Assembly (NCBI RefSeq): GCF_003931875.1
Contig: NZ_CP034245.1
Location: 1,736,001-1,800,000, forward strand
DNA length: 64,000 nt
Direction of reading: 5' to 3'
Origin: Microbacterium sp. 10M-3C3
GTDB lineage: Bacteria; Actinomycetota; Actinomycetes; Actinomycetales; Microbacteriaceae
The position numbers and the translations under genes are program-made. The notes beneath the pieces were generated by a model. The model worked only from the letters and a program-made list of their open reading frames with translations. It was not told the DNA's origin and did not search any database. Of the stretch, positions 27,475-35,646 are shown one piece after another. How positions within the stretch are numbered: the stretch's first letter is position 1; every line of letters begins with the position of its first letter.

Positions 27475-28533
27475 ATGCACGCGTTCGCGATCTTCCAAGA
27501 CGATCACACCGTCACCGACGTGGAGCTGCCCACCCCGGCACCCACAGGCACCGAGGTGCTGCTGCGAGTGGTCCGCTCCGGGGTGTGCCACACCGACACG
27601 CACCTGCGTGAGGGCTACTACGACCTCGGCAGCCGGGGACGTCTGAATCTGATCGACCGGGGCGTGACCTACCCGCTCGTGCTCGGCCACGAAGTCGTCG
27701 GCGTGGTCGAGGCATTCGGTGATGAGGCGGACGGTGTCACTGTTGGCGATCATCGCCTCGTCTACCCGTGGATCGGCGATGGGACCTGCGACGCGTGCCG
27801 TGCCGGTCACGAGAACCTCTGCCCGTCCCCGCGCAACCTGGGGGTGGCCCGTCATGGCGGCTACGCCGAATACATCCTTGTCCCGCACCCCCGCTACCTC
27901 TTGGACGTCGCGGGACTCGACGAACGGTGGGCGGCCACGCTCGCCTGCTCCGGCCTGACCGCATACAGCGCGGCGCGCAAGGCGCTTCCGGCCACGGCAT
28001 CCGACCCTATCGTGGTCATCGGGGTCGGCGGGGTCGGGCTGATGGCGATCGCGACACTGCGCGCCCTCGGCCATGAAGCCGTCATCGCCGTGGACGTGCA
28101 GGAACGAAACCTGGAACTGGCGCGACAGCTCGGGGCGACCACCACGATCTCGGCCGCCCAGGACGATCTGGGCGCCGCCCTCGTCTCCGGCGCAGGCGGC
28201 CCGGTCGCGGCGATCGTCGACTTCGTCAACAACTCTTCCACCGCTCCGGCCGCGTTCGCGGCGCTGCGCAAGGGAGGAACGATGGTGCAGGTCGGGTTGT
28301 TCGGCGGCGAGCTCGTGGTTCCCACCGCGCTGCTCACCCTGAAGATCATCACCATCCAGGGAAGCTTCGTCGGTTCCCTCGGAGAACTCGAGGAACTCGT
28401 CGAGCTGGCACGGCGCGGTGCGCTCCCGCACATCCCGATCATCGACGGTCAGTTCACAGCTTCGTCGGTTCAGGAGTCGCTGGACCGCCTCGCCGCTGGG
28501 GGCGTGCCCGGCCGTATCGTCCTCAGCGCCTGA
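27475..28533 (+). CDS. Zn-dependent alcohol dehydrogenase, 6-hydroxyhexanoate-dehydrogenase-like
   Basis: A 352-residue medium-chain dehydrogenase. Catalytic zinc ligands lie in GVCHTD and GHEVVG; NAD binding is at GVGGVGLM. The run YPWIGDG, HPRYLLDVAGLDERWAAT, CSGLTAYSA, DFVNNSSTA and LFGGELVVP follows the 6-hydroxyhexanoate dehydrogenase (ChnD) subfamily closely, which is the strongest single pointer to omega-hydroxy acid metabolism here. The first structural-zinc Cys is replaced by Asp (WIGDGTCDAC instead of WIGCGxCxxC). It probably makes 5-oxovalerate or 6-oxohexanoate for the aldehyde dehydrogenase. Transcribed alone, divergent from regulator 1. Confidence 0.92.
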   Translation: MHAFAIFQDDHTVTDVELPTPAPTGTEVLLRVVRSGVCHTDTHLREGYYDLGSRGRLNLIDRGVTYPLVLGHEVVGVVEAFGDEADGVTVGDHRLVYPWIGDGTCDACRAGHENLCPSPRNLGVARHGGYAEYILVPHPRYLLDVAGLDERWAATLACSGLTAYSAARKALPATASDPIVVIGVGGVGLMAIATLRALGHEAVIAVDVQERNLELARQLGATTTISAAQDDLGAALVSGAGGPVAAIVDFVNNSSTAPAAFAALRKGGTMVQVGLFGGELVVPTALLTLKIITIQGSFVGSLGELEELVELARRGALPHIPIIDGQFTASSVQESLDRLAAGGVPGRIVLSA

Positions 28534-28706
28534 ACCGCCGCCGGCAACCGCCCGGCGAGATCCTCGTGATGCCGCACCACATGCTGCGCCTCTTGCGAGG
28601 GACGAGCAGGCCCGACGTTGCTGCGACTCTGACGACGAGCTCTCCGAGGACGGCGCGTGAGGCGGGCCCACGGTTCGCCCAGGATGCGTCCGGATCGATC
28701 ACCCAC

Positions 28707-29555
28707 CTACGCGTAGTCGAAGAAGCCGCGTCCGGTCTTGCGCCCCAGTTCCCCTGCGGCGACCTTGTCGCGGAGGATCCGCGGGGGCGCGAATCGCTCG
28801 CCCAGGGTCTCGTGAAGGTATTCCGCGATCCCCAGACGAACGTCCAGTCCCACCAGGTCTGACGTGCGCAGTGGCCCAGCGGCGTGCCGGTATCCGAGGA
28901 CCATCGCCTTGTCGATGTCCTCTGCGCTCGCCACGCCCTCCTCGACCATGCGCATCGCCTCCAGCGCGATCGCCACGCCCAGTCGCGAGCTCGCGAAACC
29001 GGGCGCATCGTTGACGACGATCGGGGTCTTTCCGAGCGCGGTCACCCACTGTCCGGCTTGCCGCCGAAGGTCCGGGTCTGTCGACGGCGTCAGCACGATC
29101 TCGACAAGCGCCGAAGGGGGCACGGGATTGAAGAAGTGCAGCCCGCACAGTTGTCCTGGACGGGCAAGCTGCCCGCCGAGGCCCGTCACCGACAGCGATG
29201 ACGTGTTCGTGGCCAGCCATGCGGACTCGCTCACGACCCGCTCCGCTGTCTGCAGCGCTTCGACCTTGAGACGGAAGACCTCGGGCACGGCTTCGACCAC
29301 GAGGTCCGCATTCTGAAGCGCCTGGAAGTCGACACTGACGTCGATCCATCCTGTCACGGCATCCGCGTCCACCGAGGCATCCCTCTCAGCGGCCTTCCGG
29401 AGCCCATCCGCCAGCCGTGCGCGGGCCGACTGCGCCGACGCCTGGTCACGCTCGATCACTGTGACCTGCGCGCCCGCCTGGGCGAACACCTGAGCGATGC
29501 CAGCGCCCATGCGGCCGCCGCCGATCACGCCGACCGTGGGAGGAACGGTGTTCAT
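28707..29555 (-). CDS. 3-hydroxyacyl-CoA dehydrogenase
   Basis: A 282-residue NAD-dependent enzyme of the 3-hydroxybutyryl-CoA dehydrogenase type. N-terminal GGGRMGAGIAQ, the catalytic His in LHFFNPVP, the partner Glu in DLVVEAVPE, and the C-terminal NDAPGFASSR and GRKTGRGFFDY are all in place. Its ATG overlaps the stop of the enoyl-CoA hydratase gene by four bases, so they form one operon. Together they convert the enoyl-CoA to the 3-oxoacyl-CoA cleaved by the thiolase. Confidence 0.93.
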   Translation of the reverse strand: MNTVPPTVGVIGGGRMGAGIAQVFAQAGAQVTVIERDQASAQSARARLADGLRKAAERDASVDADAVTGWIDVSVDFQALQNADLVVEAVPEVFRLKVEALQTAERVVSESAWLATNTSSLSVTGLGGQLARPGQLCGLHFFNPVPPSALVEIVLTPSTDPDLRRQAGQWVTALGKTPIVVNDAPGFASSRLGVAIALEAMRMVEEGVASAEDIDKAMVLGYRHAAGPLRTSDLVGLDVRLGIAEYLHETLGERFAPPRILRDKVAAGELGRKTGRGFFDYA

Positions 29556-30304
29556 CGGGTCTCCTGGGGGCGGTCAAGGAATCGGGTCATGAGCTGCGTC
29601 TTCGCCTCTGACTCGAAGAGGATGGCCTGCGCGAGCTCGTCGACAAGAGGGTGCGCATCCCGCGGGGCGGCGAGCACGCGCTTGGTGATGCGGATGGCCA
29701 GCGGGTCCTGCGCGGCGATGCGGTCGGCGAGAGCATCGGCTGCCGCCAGCAGCTGTTCGGGTTCGTGGACGGCAGCGACCAGGCCGCACCGTAGCGCCTC
29801 TTCGGCATTCAACCGGCGGCCGGTGAAGAGGATCTCCTTGGCCAGCGGTTCACCGACCAGTTCGGCGAGCCGCCACGTCGCCCCCGCCGCGGCGAGGATG
29901 CCGATGGCCGTCTCCGGATTGCCGAACACGACCCGGGTCGACGCGATGCGGATGTCTGCCGCGTAGGCGAGCTCGGCTCCCCCGCCGATCGCGAAGCCGT
30001 CCACCGCGGCGATCACCGGCATCGGCAGGCGCGCGATGCGGGCGAACAGCCCGGAATTGATCCCCGTCAGCGCCTCGTCGCGTCCGCGTTCGAGAAGCTG
30101 CCTGATGTCGGCCCCGGCGGCGAAGACGCCCCGCTCGGGGGTTGCGGATCCGGTGAGGATCAGAATGCGGGGTTCCCGTTCCAGACGCGCACAGACCGTG
30201 TGAAGCTCGTCGACCATCTCTTCGTTGATGGCGTTGCGCACCTCGGGGCGGTGCAGCTCGACGCGCAGTCGATCCGCACTCTCGTGGAGTATCAGGGTGG
30301 TCAC
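29552..30304 (-). CDS. Enoyl-CoA hydratase/isomerase
   Basis: A 250-residue crotonase-fold protein. The oxyanion hole residues are seen in FAAGADIRQL and GFAIGGGAEL; the hydratase Glu pair is only partly clear (NPETAIGILAAAGATWRL carries one). It hydrates the enoyl-CoA from the acyl-CoA dehydrogenase. I chose the GTG that has GGAG just upstream and follows a promoter-like stretch; the frame extends 20 codons further without homology. Short spacing of that ribosome site leaves the start slightly uncertain. Overlaps the 3-hydroxyacyl-CoA dehydrogenase gene downstream. Confidence 0.9.
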   Translation of the reverse strand: MTTLILHESADRLRVELHRPEVRNAINEEMVDELHTVCARLEREPRILILTGSATPERGVFAAGADIRQLLERGRDEALTGINSGLFARIARLPMPVIAAVDGFAIGGGAELAYAADIRIASTRVVFGNPETAIGILAAAGATWRLAELVGEPLAKEILFTGRRLNAEEALRCGLVAAVHEPEQLLAAADALADRIAAQDPLAIRITKRVLAAPRDAHPLVDELAQAILFESEAKTQLMTRFLDRPQETR

Positions 30305-30335
30305 TGCTCCAGGCTCCCATCGCGGATCAATACAC

Positions 30336-30345
30336 GTCCAATACC
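30336..30345 (-). promoter_or_regulatory. GGTATTGGAC motif upstream of the hydratase operon
   Basis: On the minus strand the sequence is GGTATTGGACGTGTATTGAT, 31 bases before the GTG start. ATTGATATCACTG lies about 26 bases upstream. Confidence 0.55.
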
Positions 30346-30389
30346 CGATGAGCCCGCGTCCCATGCGTCAGTGATATCAATCTGCGTCG

Positions 30390-32114
30390 TTACGGCGTCA
30401 AGGTGCTCTGCGCGTCGAACCCGTACATCCGCAGCTTCCGGTATAGCGTGGTGCGCCCGATCCCGAGGATCTCTGCGGCCTTGGACCGGTTGCCGCCGGC
30501 TTCCCGAAGGGCGGTGTCTATCGCGCGGTACTCGGATGCGGCAAGTCCTCGCAGCTGGCGGGCACGGGTGCGCATCTCCGCGGGCAGAAGGTCCGCGTCG
30601 AGCATCGAACCGGCAGCGTGATGCGCCGCCAGCGTCGAGATCAGCCCCCGCAACTCCGGGACACCCCCGGGCCAGTCCCACCGGGCCAGTGCTTGAACGA
30701 GCGCTGGACTCAGACTCGCCGAGTGCTCTTCGGCCAGTCGTCGCGCCAGGCCGACCACGCGGTCTGGGTCATCGTGTAGCGGGGGCAGATCGACGCGGGG
30801 AACCTCGCGGCCGAGCAGATCACCGACCGCGGTCCCTGGAACGGCGTCGCAGACGCAGAACACCAATCGGGCGGAACGGATGGGATCTGCCGCAGAGATC
30901 AGCTGCTGCAAGGACAACATGTCGCTGCCACTCAGCATTTCGGCGCCGCGGATGATCACCGACATCCCGCTGCTCAGCGCCTGGGCCGCCGACCGGATCG
31001 CCCCGGTGCCACGCAGCGCGAGGGCCTCGAGGAGGATCGGGTCGCGTCGGTCGCGATCGCGCAGCCATATCTGGGCGAGAAGGGTCTTGCCACTGTCACG
31101 AGGGCCATGAATCCCGACAATGCCGGTGCGTCGTCCGAGCGCTTCCAGGTGCGCGGTAAGGCTGGAAAGCCCGGTCTGCTCAGCGCGCCCGGCCGGTGCT
31201 GCGTGATCCCCTGGCAGTTCGACGAGGTATACGCGTTCACCGCCGCGGGCGCTGATGCGGCGGGCGGTGCTCAGCTGGCCCGCGAGCATGACGGACGTGA
31301 CATCGTCCTGCCAGTTGTGCGCCTGCAGCTCGTCCCACAGCGTCACGTATCGTTCCTCCGAGAGCAGGGGCAGCGCACCCGTCGATGCGAGAACACCCCC
31401 TCGGCCGACGGCCAGCACAGGATGCCGGGCGGTGCCGTCCGCGAATCGTGCCAGCAGCGCCTGCAACTCCGGCGGGACGGTGTTCAGCAGCGCACCCCGC
31501 ACGTCCAGGGCGGCCTGTTTCGCGATAGCCAGCATGGTCGGGTGCGATGCGGCAGCCGGGGCGGCGAGGGCGACGGAACCGACGACGCGGTGCGAGAGCG
31601 GGTCGTAGATCGGGGCACCGGCGCAGGCCAGAGCCTGCAGCCGGTCGTTGACGTGCTCCGCTCCGCGCACGAACACCGCCGACTTCTCCTCCATCGCCGT
31701 GCCAAGTCCGTTGGTGCCCAGCGCTGACTCCGAGAAGTCGAAGCCTTCGGCGGCGGAGACCTTATCGAGGCGGCGTGCGTGACTGGGGTCACCGACGTTG
31801 CGAGCGATCACACGCCCAGACCGGTCGCTGACCAGCAGCGCCACGCGCATGTCCGTGAGCGATTCCGCCCACCGCGCGAGCACGACCTGCGCGGTGTCCC
31901 GGAGGCGCCCCGCATGCCCGGAGAAGGGGTGGTAAGCGGGTGTCGCGGTCGGATCGTACCCGCCGGGTGCGGTGAACGAGCGGCGCCAGCTGCGCTCGAT
32001 CTCGGGTGGGACGTCCAGCGTGCGCGGCGCCAAGCCGTCGGCGCCGACGCCGGCCTCGAGAAGCTGCTCACGGGCCCGCCGCACGCTCGCGGCCGAGTAG
32101 GTGTCGATGGACAT
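30390..32114 (-). CDS. AcoR-like GAF/Fis transcriptional activator (2)
   Basis: A 574-residue regulator built like the one at 25422-27185: sensor region with FSESALGTNGLGTAMEEKS and ALACAGAPIYDP, a shrunken AAA+ module with a P-loop-like HGPRDSGKTLL, no GAFTGA loop, and a C-terminal Fis helix-turn-helix (GNRSKAAEILGIGRTTLYRKL). Its start lies 60 bases downstream of another GGTATTGG site, which suggests autoregulation. Two such activators in one cluster imply two inducers or a relay. It sits just upstream (on the minus strand) of the hydratase/dehydrogenase operon. Confidence 0.88.
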   Translation of the reverse strand: MSIDTYSAASVRRAREQLLEAGVGADGLAPRTLDVPPEIERSWRRSFTAPGGYDPTATPAYHPFSGHAGRLRDTAQVVLARWAESLTDMRVALLVSDRSGRVIARNVGDPSHARRLDKVSAAEGFDFSESALGTNGLGTAMEEKSAVFVRGAEHVNDRLQALACAGAPIYDPLSHRVVGSVALAAPAAASHPTMLAIAKQAALDVRGALLNTVPPELQALLARFADGTARHPVLAVGRGGVLASTGALPLLSEERYVTLWDELQAHNWQDDVTSVMLAGQLSTARRISARGGERVYLVELPGDHAAPAGRAEQTGLSSLTAHLEALGRRTGIVGIHGPRDSGKTLLAQIWLRDRDRRDPILLEALALRGTGAIRSAAQALSSGMSVIIRGAEMLSGSDMLSLQQLISAADPIRSARLVFCVCDAVPGTAVGDLLGREVPRVDLPPLHDDPDRVVGLARRLAEEHSASLSPALVQALARWDWPGGVPELRGLISTLAAHHAAGSMLDADLLPAEMRTRARQLRGLAASEYRAIDTALREAGGNRSKAAEILGIGRTTLYRKLRMYGFDAQSTLTP

Positions 32115-32172
32115 GACCGGAACCTCGCGTCACTGCAAGTGGTGTCTCCAGTATCCGCCCACTATTGGGACT

Positions 32173-32182
32173 CGCCAATACC
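32173..32182 (-). promoter_or_regulatory. GGTATTGGCG motif upstream of regulator 2
   Basis: Minus-strand GGTATTGGCGAGTCCCAATA forms an inverted repeat (ATTGG-N6-CCAAT). It overlaps the last codon of the thioesterase gene and is 59 bases from the regulator ATG. Confidence 0.5.
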
Positions 32183-32625
32183 TAGTCTGCGGTAGATTGA
32201 TGCGCTTGATGCATCGGTACGCGGTGATGGGGAAGGCGGTCTCGTTCGTAGGTAATGTCGGTGTAGCCGTGTGGGACGGGGTGACCGTGGTCGTCGAGGC
32301 CGACGAAGACGATCTTCTCGATCGCGAGGATGCGGTCGCGGGTGATCATGTTCCGCACCTCGGCGCGCATGGTGAGCGAGGTGCGACCGAATGCGATGGC
32401 ACGCAACCCCATCTCGATGAGGTCGCCCTGCTGCGCGGAACTGACGAAGTCGATCTCCGAGATGTACTTGGTGACCGCGCGCGGGTTGCCGAGCTGGATG
32501 ATGGCATAGATCGCCGCTTCTTCGTCGATCCAGCGCAGCAGGCTGCCGCCGAACAGAGTGCCGTGTGCGTTCAGGTCCTCGGGGCGGACCCATCGGCGTG
32601 ATCGGAAGGTGATGTCGTCTGACAT
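32182..32625 (-). CDS. Acyl-CoA thioesterase, hotdog fold
   Basis: A 147-residue hotdog thioesterase of the YciA/BACH type: HGTLFGGSLLRWIDEEAAI carries the helix that wraps the active site with the catalytic Asp. It hydrolyses acyl-CoAs and may relieve CoA trapping during dicarboxylate breakdown. The ATG (MSDDITFRSRRWVR) fits family starts. It lies between the second monooxygenase and regulator 2 on the same strand, 60 bases after the monooxygenase stop. Confidence 0.85.
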   Translation of the reverse strand: MSDDITFRSRRWVRPEDLNAHGTLFGGSLLRWIDEEAAIYAIIQLGNPRAVTKYISEIDFVSSAQQGDLIEMGLRAIAFGRTSLTMRAEVRNMITRDRILAIEKIVFVGLDDHGHPVPHGYTDITYERDRLPHHRVPMHQAHQSTAD

Positions 32626-32685
32626 GGAGTACTCACAAGCACAATCGTGGGCCGGGACTCGTGCCCGGCCCACGATTTCAGCCGC

Positions 32686-34299
32686 TCAGACCGCGACGGG
32701 CTGCCCGATGGCGAACCCTTCGAAGTCCTTCGCCTGGATCTCGGACAGGATGCCACGGTAGGCGCCCAGCCCGCCGAGGTAGAACATGACGGCGTGCTTC
32801 TTGCCGGGGATGTTGGCTCCGAAGATCCAGGAGTCCGTCTTGGGGAACAGGGTGTAGTTGGCGATCGTGGTGCAGGTTTCGGTCCAGGAGTCCTCGCCCT
32901 GCTGCGTCGCCTCGATCAGGCCGTCGGCCTGTTCGGCCTCGGAGACGAGCGTGGTGATGAACTCGACCTGCGCCTCGATGCTGGGCACCAGATTCGTGAA
33001 GGGGCCGTTGGGCCCGAGGATCATGAACATGTTGGGGAACCCGGCGGTCATGATGCCGAGGAAGCTGGCGGGCGCATCCGCCCAGTGCTCGTCGACGCTG
33101 ATCCCGTCCCGGCCGCGGATGTCGATGCGGCGGTAGTTGCCGTCGACCGCGTCGAACCCGGTAGCCAGCACCAGCACGTCCAATTCGTGTTCCACCCCGT
33201 CGGCGGTCTTGACGCCTCGCGGGGTGATCTCGATGATCGGGTTCTCCTTGATCGAGACCAGCTTCACGTTGTCACGGTTGTACACCTCGTAGTACTCGTG
33301 GTTGCACAGTGGACGCTTCGCGTACGGCTGCGTCGGGGTGAGCAGTCGCGCCGTCTCGGGGTCTTTGACGGTCTCGGCGATCTTGCGGCGGATGAACGCC
33401 GCAGCCGCCTCGTTCGCCTCGGGATCGACGGCGATGTCGTTGAACGTGCCGAACATGAAGTAGAAGCCGTTGCCGCGGTCCCAGGCCGCCTGGAACACCC
33501 GCTCGCGCTCGGCTTCGTCGACATCGGCGGCCGCGACAGTGGATTCCTCGAACCCGAACGCGACGCCGGAGTTGCGCACCTGGTCCCAGATCTCCGGGAA
33601 GCGGGCCTTGTAGTCCTCCACCTCACCCGGGCCGACTGGTCCGTTGCCGGAGGGGACGCTGTACTGCGCGGAGCGCTGGAACACGGTCAGTTGGGCCACC
33701 TGCGGCGCGGCGGCGACGATGAACTGGGTTCCGGTCGAGCCGGTCCCGATCACGCCGACCCGCTTGCCCTCGATGGACAGGTCGTCCGGCCATTCGGCAG
33801 TGTGCACGAGGCGGCCCTCGAAGGAGCCGATGCCGGGGATGTCGGGAATGTTGGTGGCTGCGAGCAGCCCCAGCGCCGTCACCACGTAGCGGGCGGTGAA
33901 GGTCTCGCCGGTGGACGTGCCGGCTGTCCAGGTGTTCGTCGCCTCGTCGAAGACGAGGGAGGTGACCTCGGTGTTGAGCTGGAAGTCCTTGCGCAGGTCG
34001 TACCGGTCGACGACGGTCTCGAGGTAGCGGAGGATGTCGGGCTGGTCGATGTACTTGCGCTGCCAGTCCCACTCCTGCAGGAACTCGTCGTCGAACGAGT
34101 AACGGTAGAAGGGGCTTTCCGTGTCGGACATCGCGCCCGGGTACCGGTTCCAGTACCACGTGCCGCCGATGCCGGCGCCCTTCTCGAAGCCACGTACCCG
34201 CAGGCCGAGCTTTTCGCGCAGCGTGTACAGCTGGTAGATGCCGCCGAACCCGGCGCCGACGACGATCGCGTCGAAGTCCGTGGCGTGTGTGGATGTCAT
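32686..34299 (-). CDS. Baeyer-Villiger monooxygenase (copy 2), cyclohexanone-type
   Basis: A 537-residue type I Baeyer-Villiger monooxygenase. FAD motif GAGFGG, GGTWYWNRYPGAMSDTES, a canonical fingerprint FEGRLVHTAEWP, and NADPH motif GTGSTG are all present, with the C-terminal NYTLFPKTDSWIFGANIPGK. It resembles cyclohexanone monooxygenases more than copy 1 does. The ATG follows AAGGAG by seven bases, within a CAACGAAGGAGTT leader shared with the upstream lactone hydrolase gene. The pair forms an operon with the thioesterase. Confidence 0.94.
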   Translation of the reverse strand: MTSTHATDFDAIVVGAGFGGIYQLYTLREKLGLRVRGFEKGAGIGGTWYWNRYPGAMSDTESPFYRYSFDDEFLQEWDWQRKYIDQPDILRYLETVVDRYDLRKDFQLNTEVTSLVFDEATNTWTAGTSTGETFTARYVVTALGLLAATNIPDIPGIGSFEGRLVHTAEWPDDLSIEGKRVGVIGTGSTGTQFIVAAAPQVAQLTVFQRSAQYSVPSGNGPVGPGEVEDYKARFPEIWDQVRNSGVAFGFEESTVAAADVDEAERERVFQAAWDRGNGFYFMFGTFNDIAVDPEANEAAAAFIRRKIAETVKDPETARLLTPTQPYAKRPLCNHEYYEVYNRDNVKLVSIKENPIIEITPRGVKTADGVEHELDVLVLATGFDAVDGNYRRIDIRGRDGISVDEHWADAPASFLGIMTAGFPNMFMILGPNGPFTNLVPSIEAQVEFITTLVSEAEQADGLIEATQQGEDSWTETCTTIANYTLFPKTDSWIFGANIPGKKHAVMFYLGGLGAYRGILSEIQAKDFEGFAIGQPVAV

Positions 34300-34342
34300 G
34301 GGATACAACTCCTTCGTTGGATGGTGGTCGGTGTGCGCGGTG

Positions 34343-35254
34343 TCAGCGGCGGAGCCACTCGCCGATGGCCTTCAGCTCCGCATCCACCTCGGAGTCACGT
34401 CCGGCCAGGAACGGGTAGACGTGCTGCTGCCCCTCGGCGATGTTCACGGTGACATCGACACCGGCTGCCGATGCCCGCTCCGCGACGCGGGTGGCGTTGT
34501 CGACGAGGGACTCGACCGAACCGGCGTTGAGATACAGCGGGGGGAACCCCGTGAAGTCGGCATACAGCGGATTCGCGAGCGGCGCCGAGGGACTCGTGGA
34601 CTCTCCCAGCACGCCGGCGATCATGCCCTCCAGCAACGGGACGGTGATCAGCGCGTCGGTGTCGTCGTTGGTGACCAGCGTCGCGCCGCTGTTCTCCATG
34701 TCCAGCCACGGGGAGAACGCGATGACGTGCCCCGGCTGCGGCAGGCCCCTCTCCTTCAGCGCCAGCGGGATGGCGATGGCGAGGTTGCCGCCCGCGGAGT
34801 CGCCGATGGTGGTAATGTCCTCCGGGCGGATCCCCCGCTCCCGCAGACCCTCGAAGGCGGCGACCCCGTCTTCGACCTGGGCCGGGTGCGGGTGCTCCGG
34901 CGCGCGGCGGTAGTCCAGCACGAACGCCGTGACGCCCGCGGCCTTCGCGACGTGGGCAGCGAGTTTGCGGTGGCTGGCCGCGGACCCGACCGCGAACCCG
35001 CCGCCGTGAGTGAAGAGGAGAACCTTGGACCGGTCGGCGCCGGCCGGGAACGCCCAGATGCCGGGCACGCCGCCCACGACCTCCTCTTTATACGTGACGT
35101 CTTCCGGTTCGACAGTCGGCTGGTGCCACTCGTCGAAGATGCTGCGGAATAGGCGCATGTCCAGCTCGTGACTGGTCATGAGCCCGGACCAGTCCAGGTA
35201 CAGGTCACGCAGCGCGCTCGGGATGACAGCGGTGGGGGTGGCGGACGAGGGCAT
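34343..35254 (-). CDS. HSL-type alpha/beta hydrolase, lactone hydrolase candidate (copy 2)
   Basis: A 303-residue paralogue of the hydrolase at 23426-24325. It has HGGGF, YRRAPEHPHP, the GDSAGGN elbow and EGQQHVYPF around the catalytic His. It is first in the minus-strand unit with the second monooxygenase, 43 bases apart, and shares its ribosome-site leader, so the two are made together. Expected to open the lactone made by that monooxygenase. The promoter must lie in 35255-35646. Confidence 0.88.
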   Translation of the reverse strand: MPSSATPTAVIPSALRDLYLDWSGLMTSHELDMRLFRSIFDEWHQPTVEPEDVTYKEEVVGGVPGIWAFPAGADRSKVLLFTHGGGFAVGSAASHRKLAAHVAKAAGVTAFVLDYRRAPEHPHPAQVEDGVAAFEGLRERGIRPEDITTIGDSAGGNLAIAIPLALKERGLPQPGHVIAFSPWLDMENSGATLVTNDDTDALITVPLLEGMIAGVLGESTSPSAPLANPLYADFTGFPPLYLNAGSVESLVDNATRVAERASAAGVDVTVNIAEGQQHVYPFLAGRDSEVDAELKAIGEWLRR

Positions 35255-35646
35255 CGGAGAACTCCTTCGTTGTGATGCGCCCGGCATCGCCCGAACGGTG
35301 AGGCGAGCCGAGTAGGGTCACCACCTACCTTCGGCGACGATCCGAGGAACGCCGTGTGCCGATATGGAACAGTGCGTCGTGGCCTCACGCCTGGGAGCGC
35401 GAGACACGGTGCGACCGCAGGATGCCGCGCTGAAGTGAGTGGTCAGCGGCGGGCGGCAGGGCCGCCATTCCCCTCCTCGGGGCCGGCGATCCTCGCGATC
35501 CACCGGGTCATTTGCCGCAACGGTATGGCGGACACGTTTACAACGCCGTTCCGTGCGAGGGCGGACGCGTCAGCGTCCCGAGGTCAGCGCCCCATGATCT
35601 CGGTCGCGATGATCTCGGCCTGGGCGTCGTGGTTCCGTGGGGCGGT
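35255..35646. other. Promoter-containing gap, no gene seen
   Basis: About 390 bases between the lactone hydrolase and the atypical SDR. No open frame has protein-like sequence, apart from 20 codons directly after the SDR stop (DAQAEIIATEIMGR) that could be a gene remnant. The hydrolase/monooxygenase promoter should be here. Confidence 0.45.

Noticed and set aside
25422..32114. Sigma-54-dependent regulation by the AcoR-like proteins
   Set aside because: Both lack GAFTGA, no -24/-12 elements were seen, and actinobacteria generally lack sigma-54.
35584..35646. Stop-codon read-through of the atypical SDR into an in-frame 20-codon tail (DAQAEIIATEIMGR)
   Set aside because: The tail has protein-like composition but the SDR ends normally at its family C-terminus; a gene remnant is as likely.
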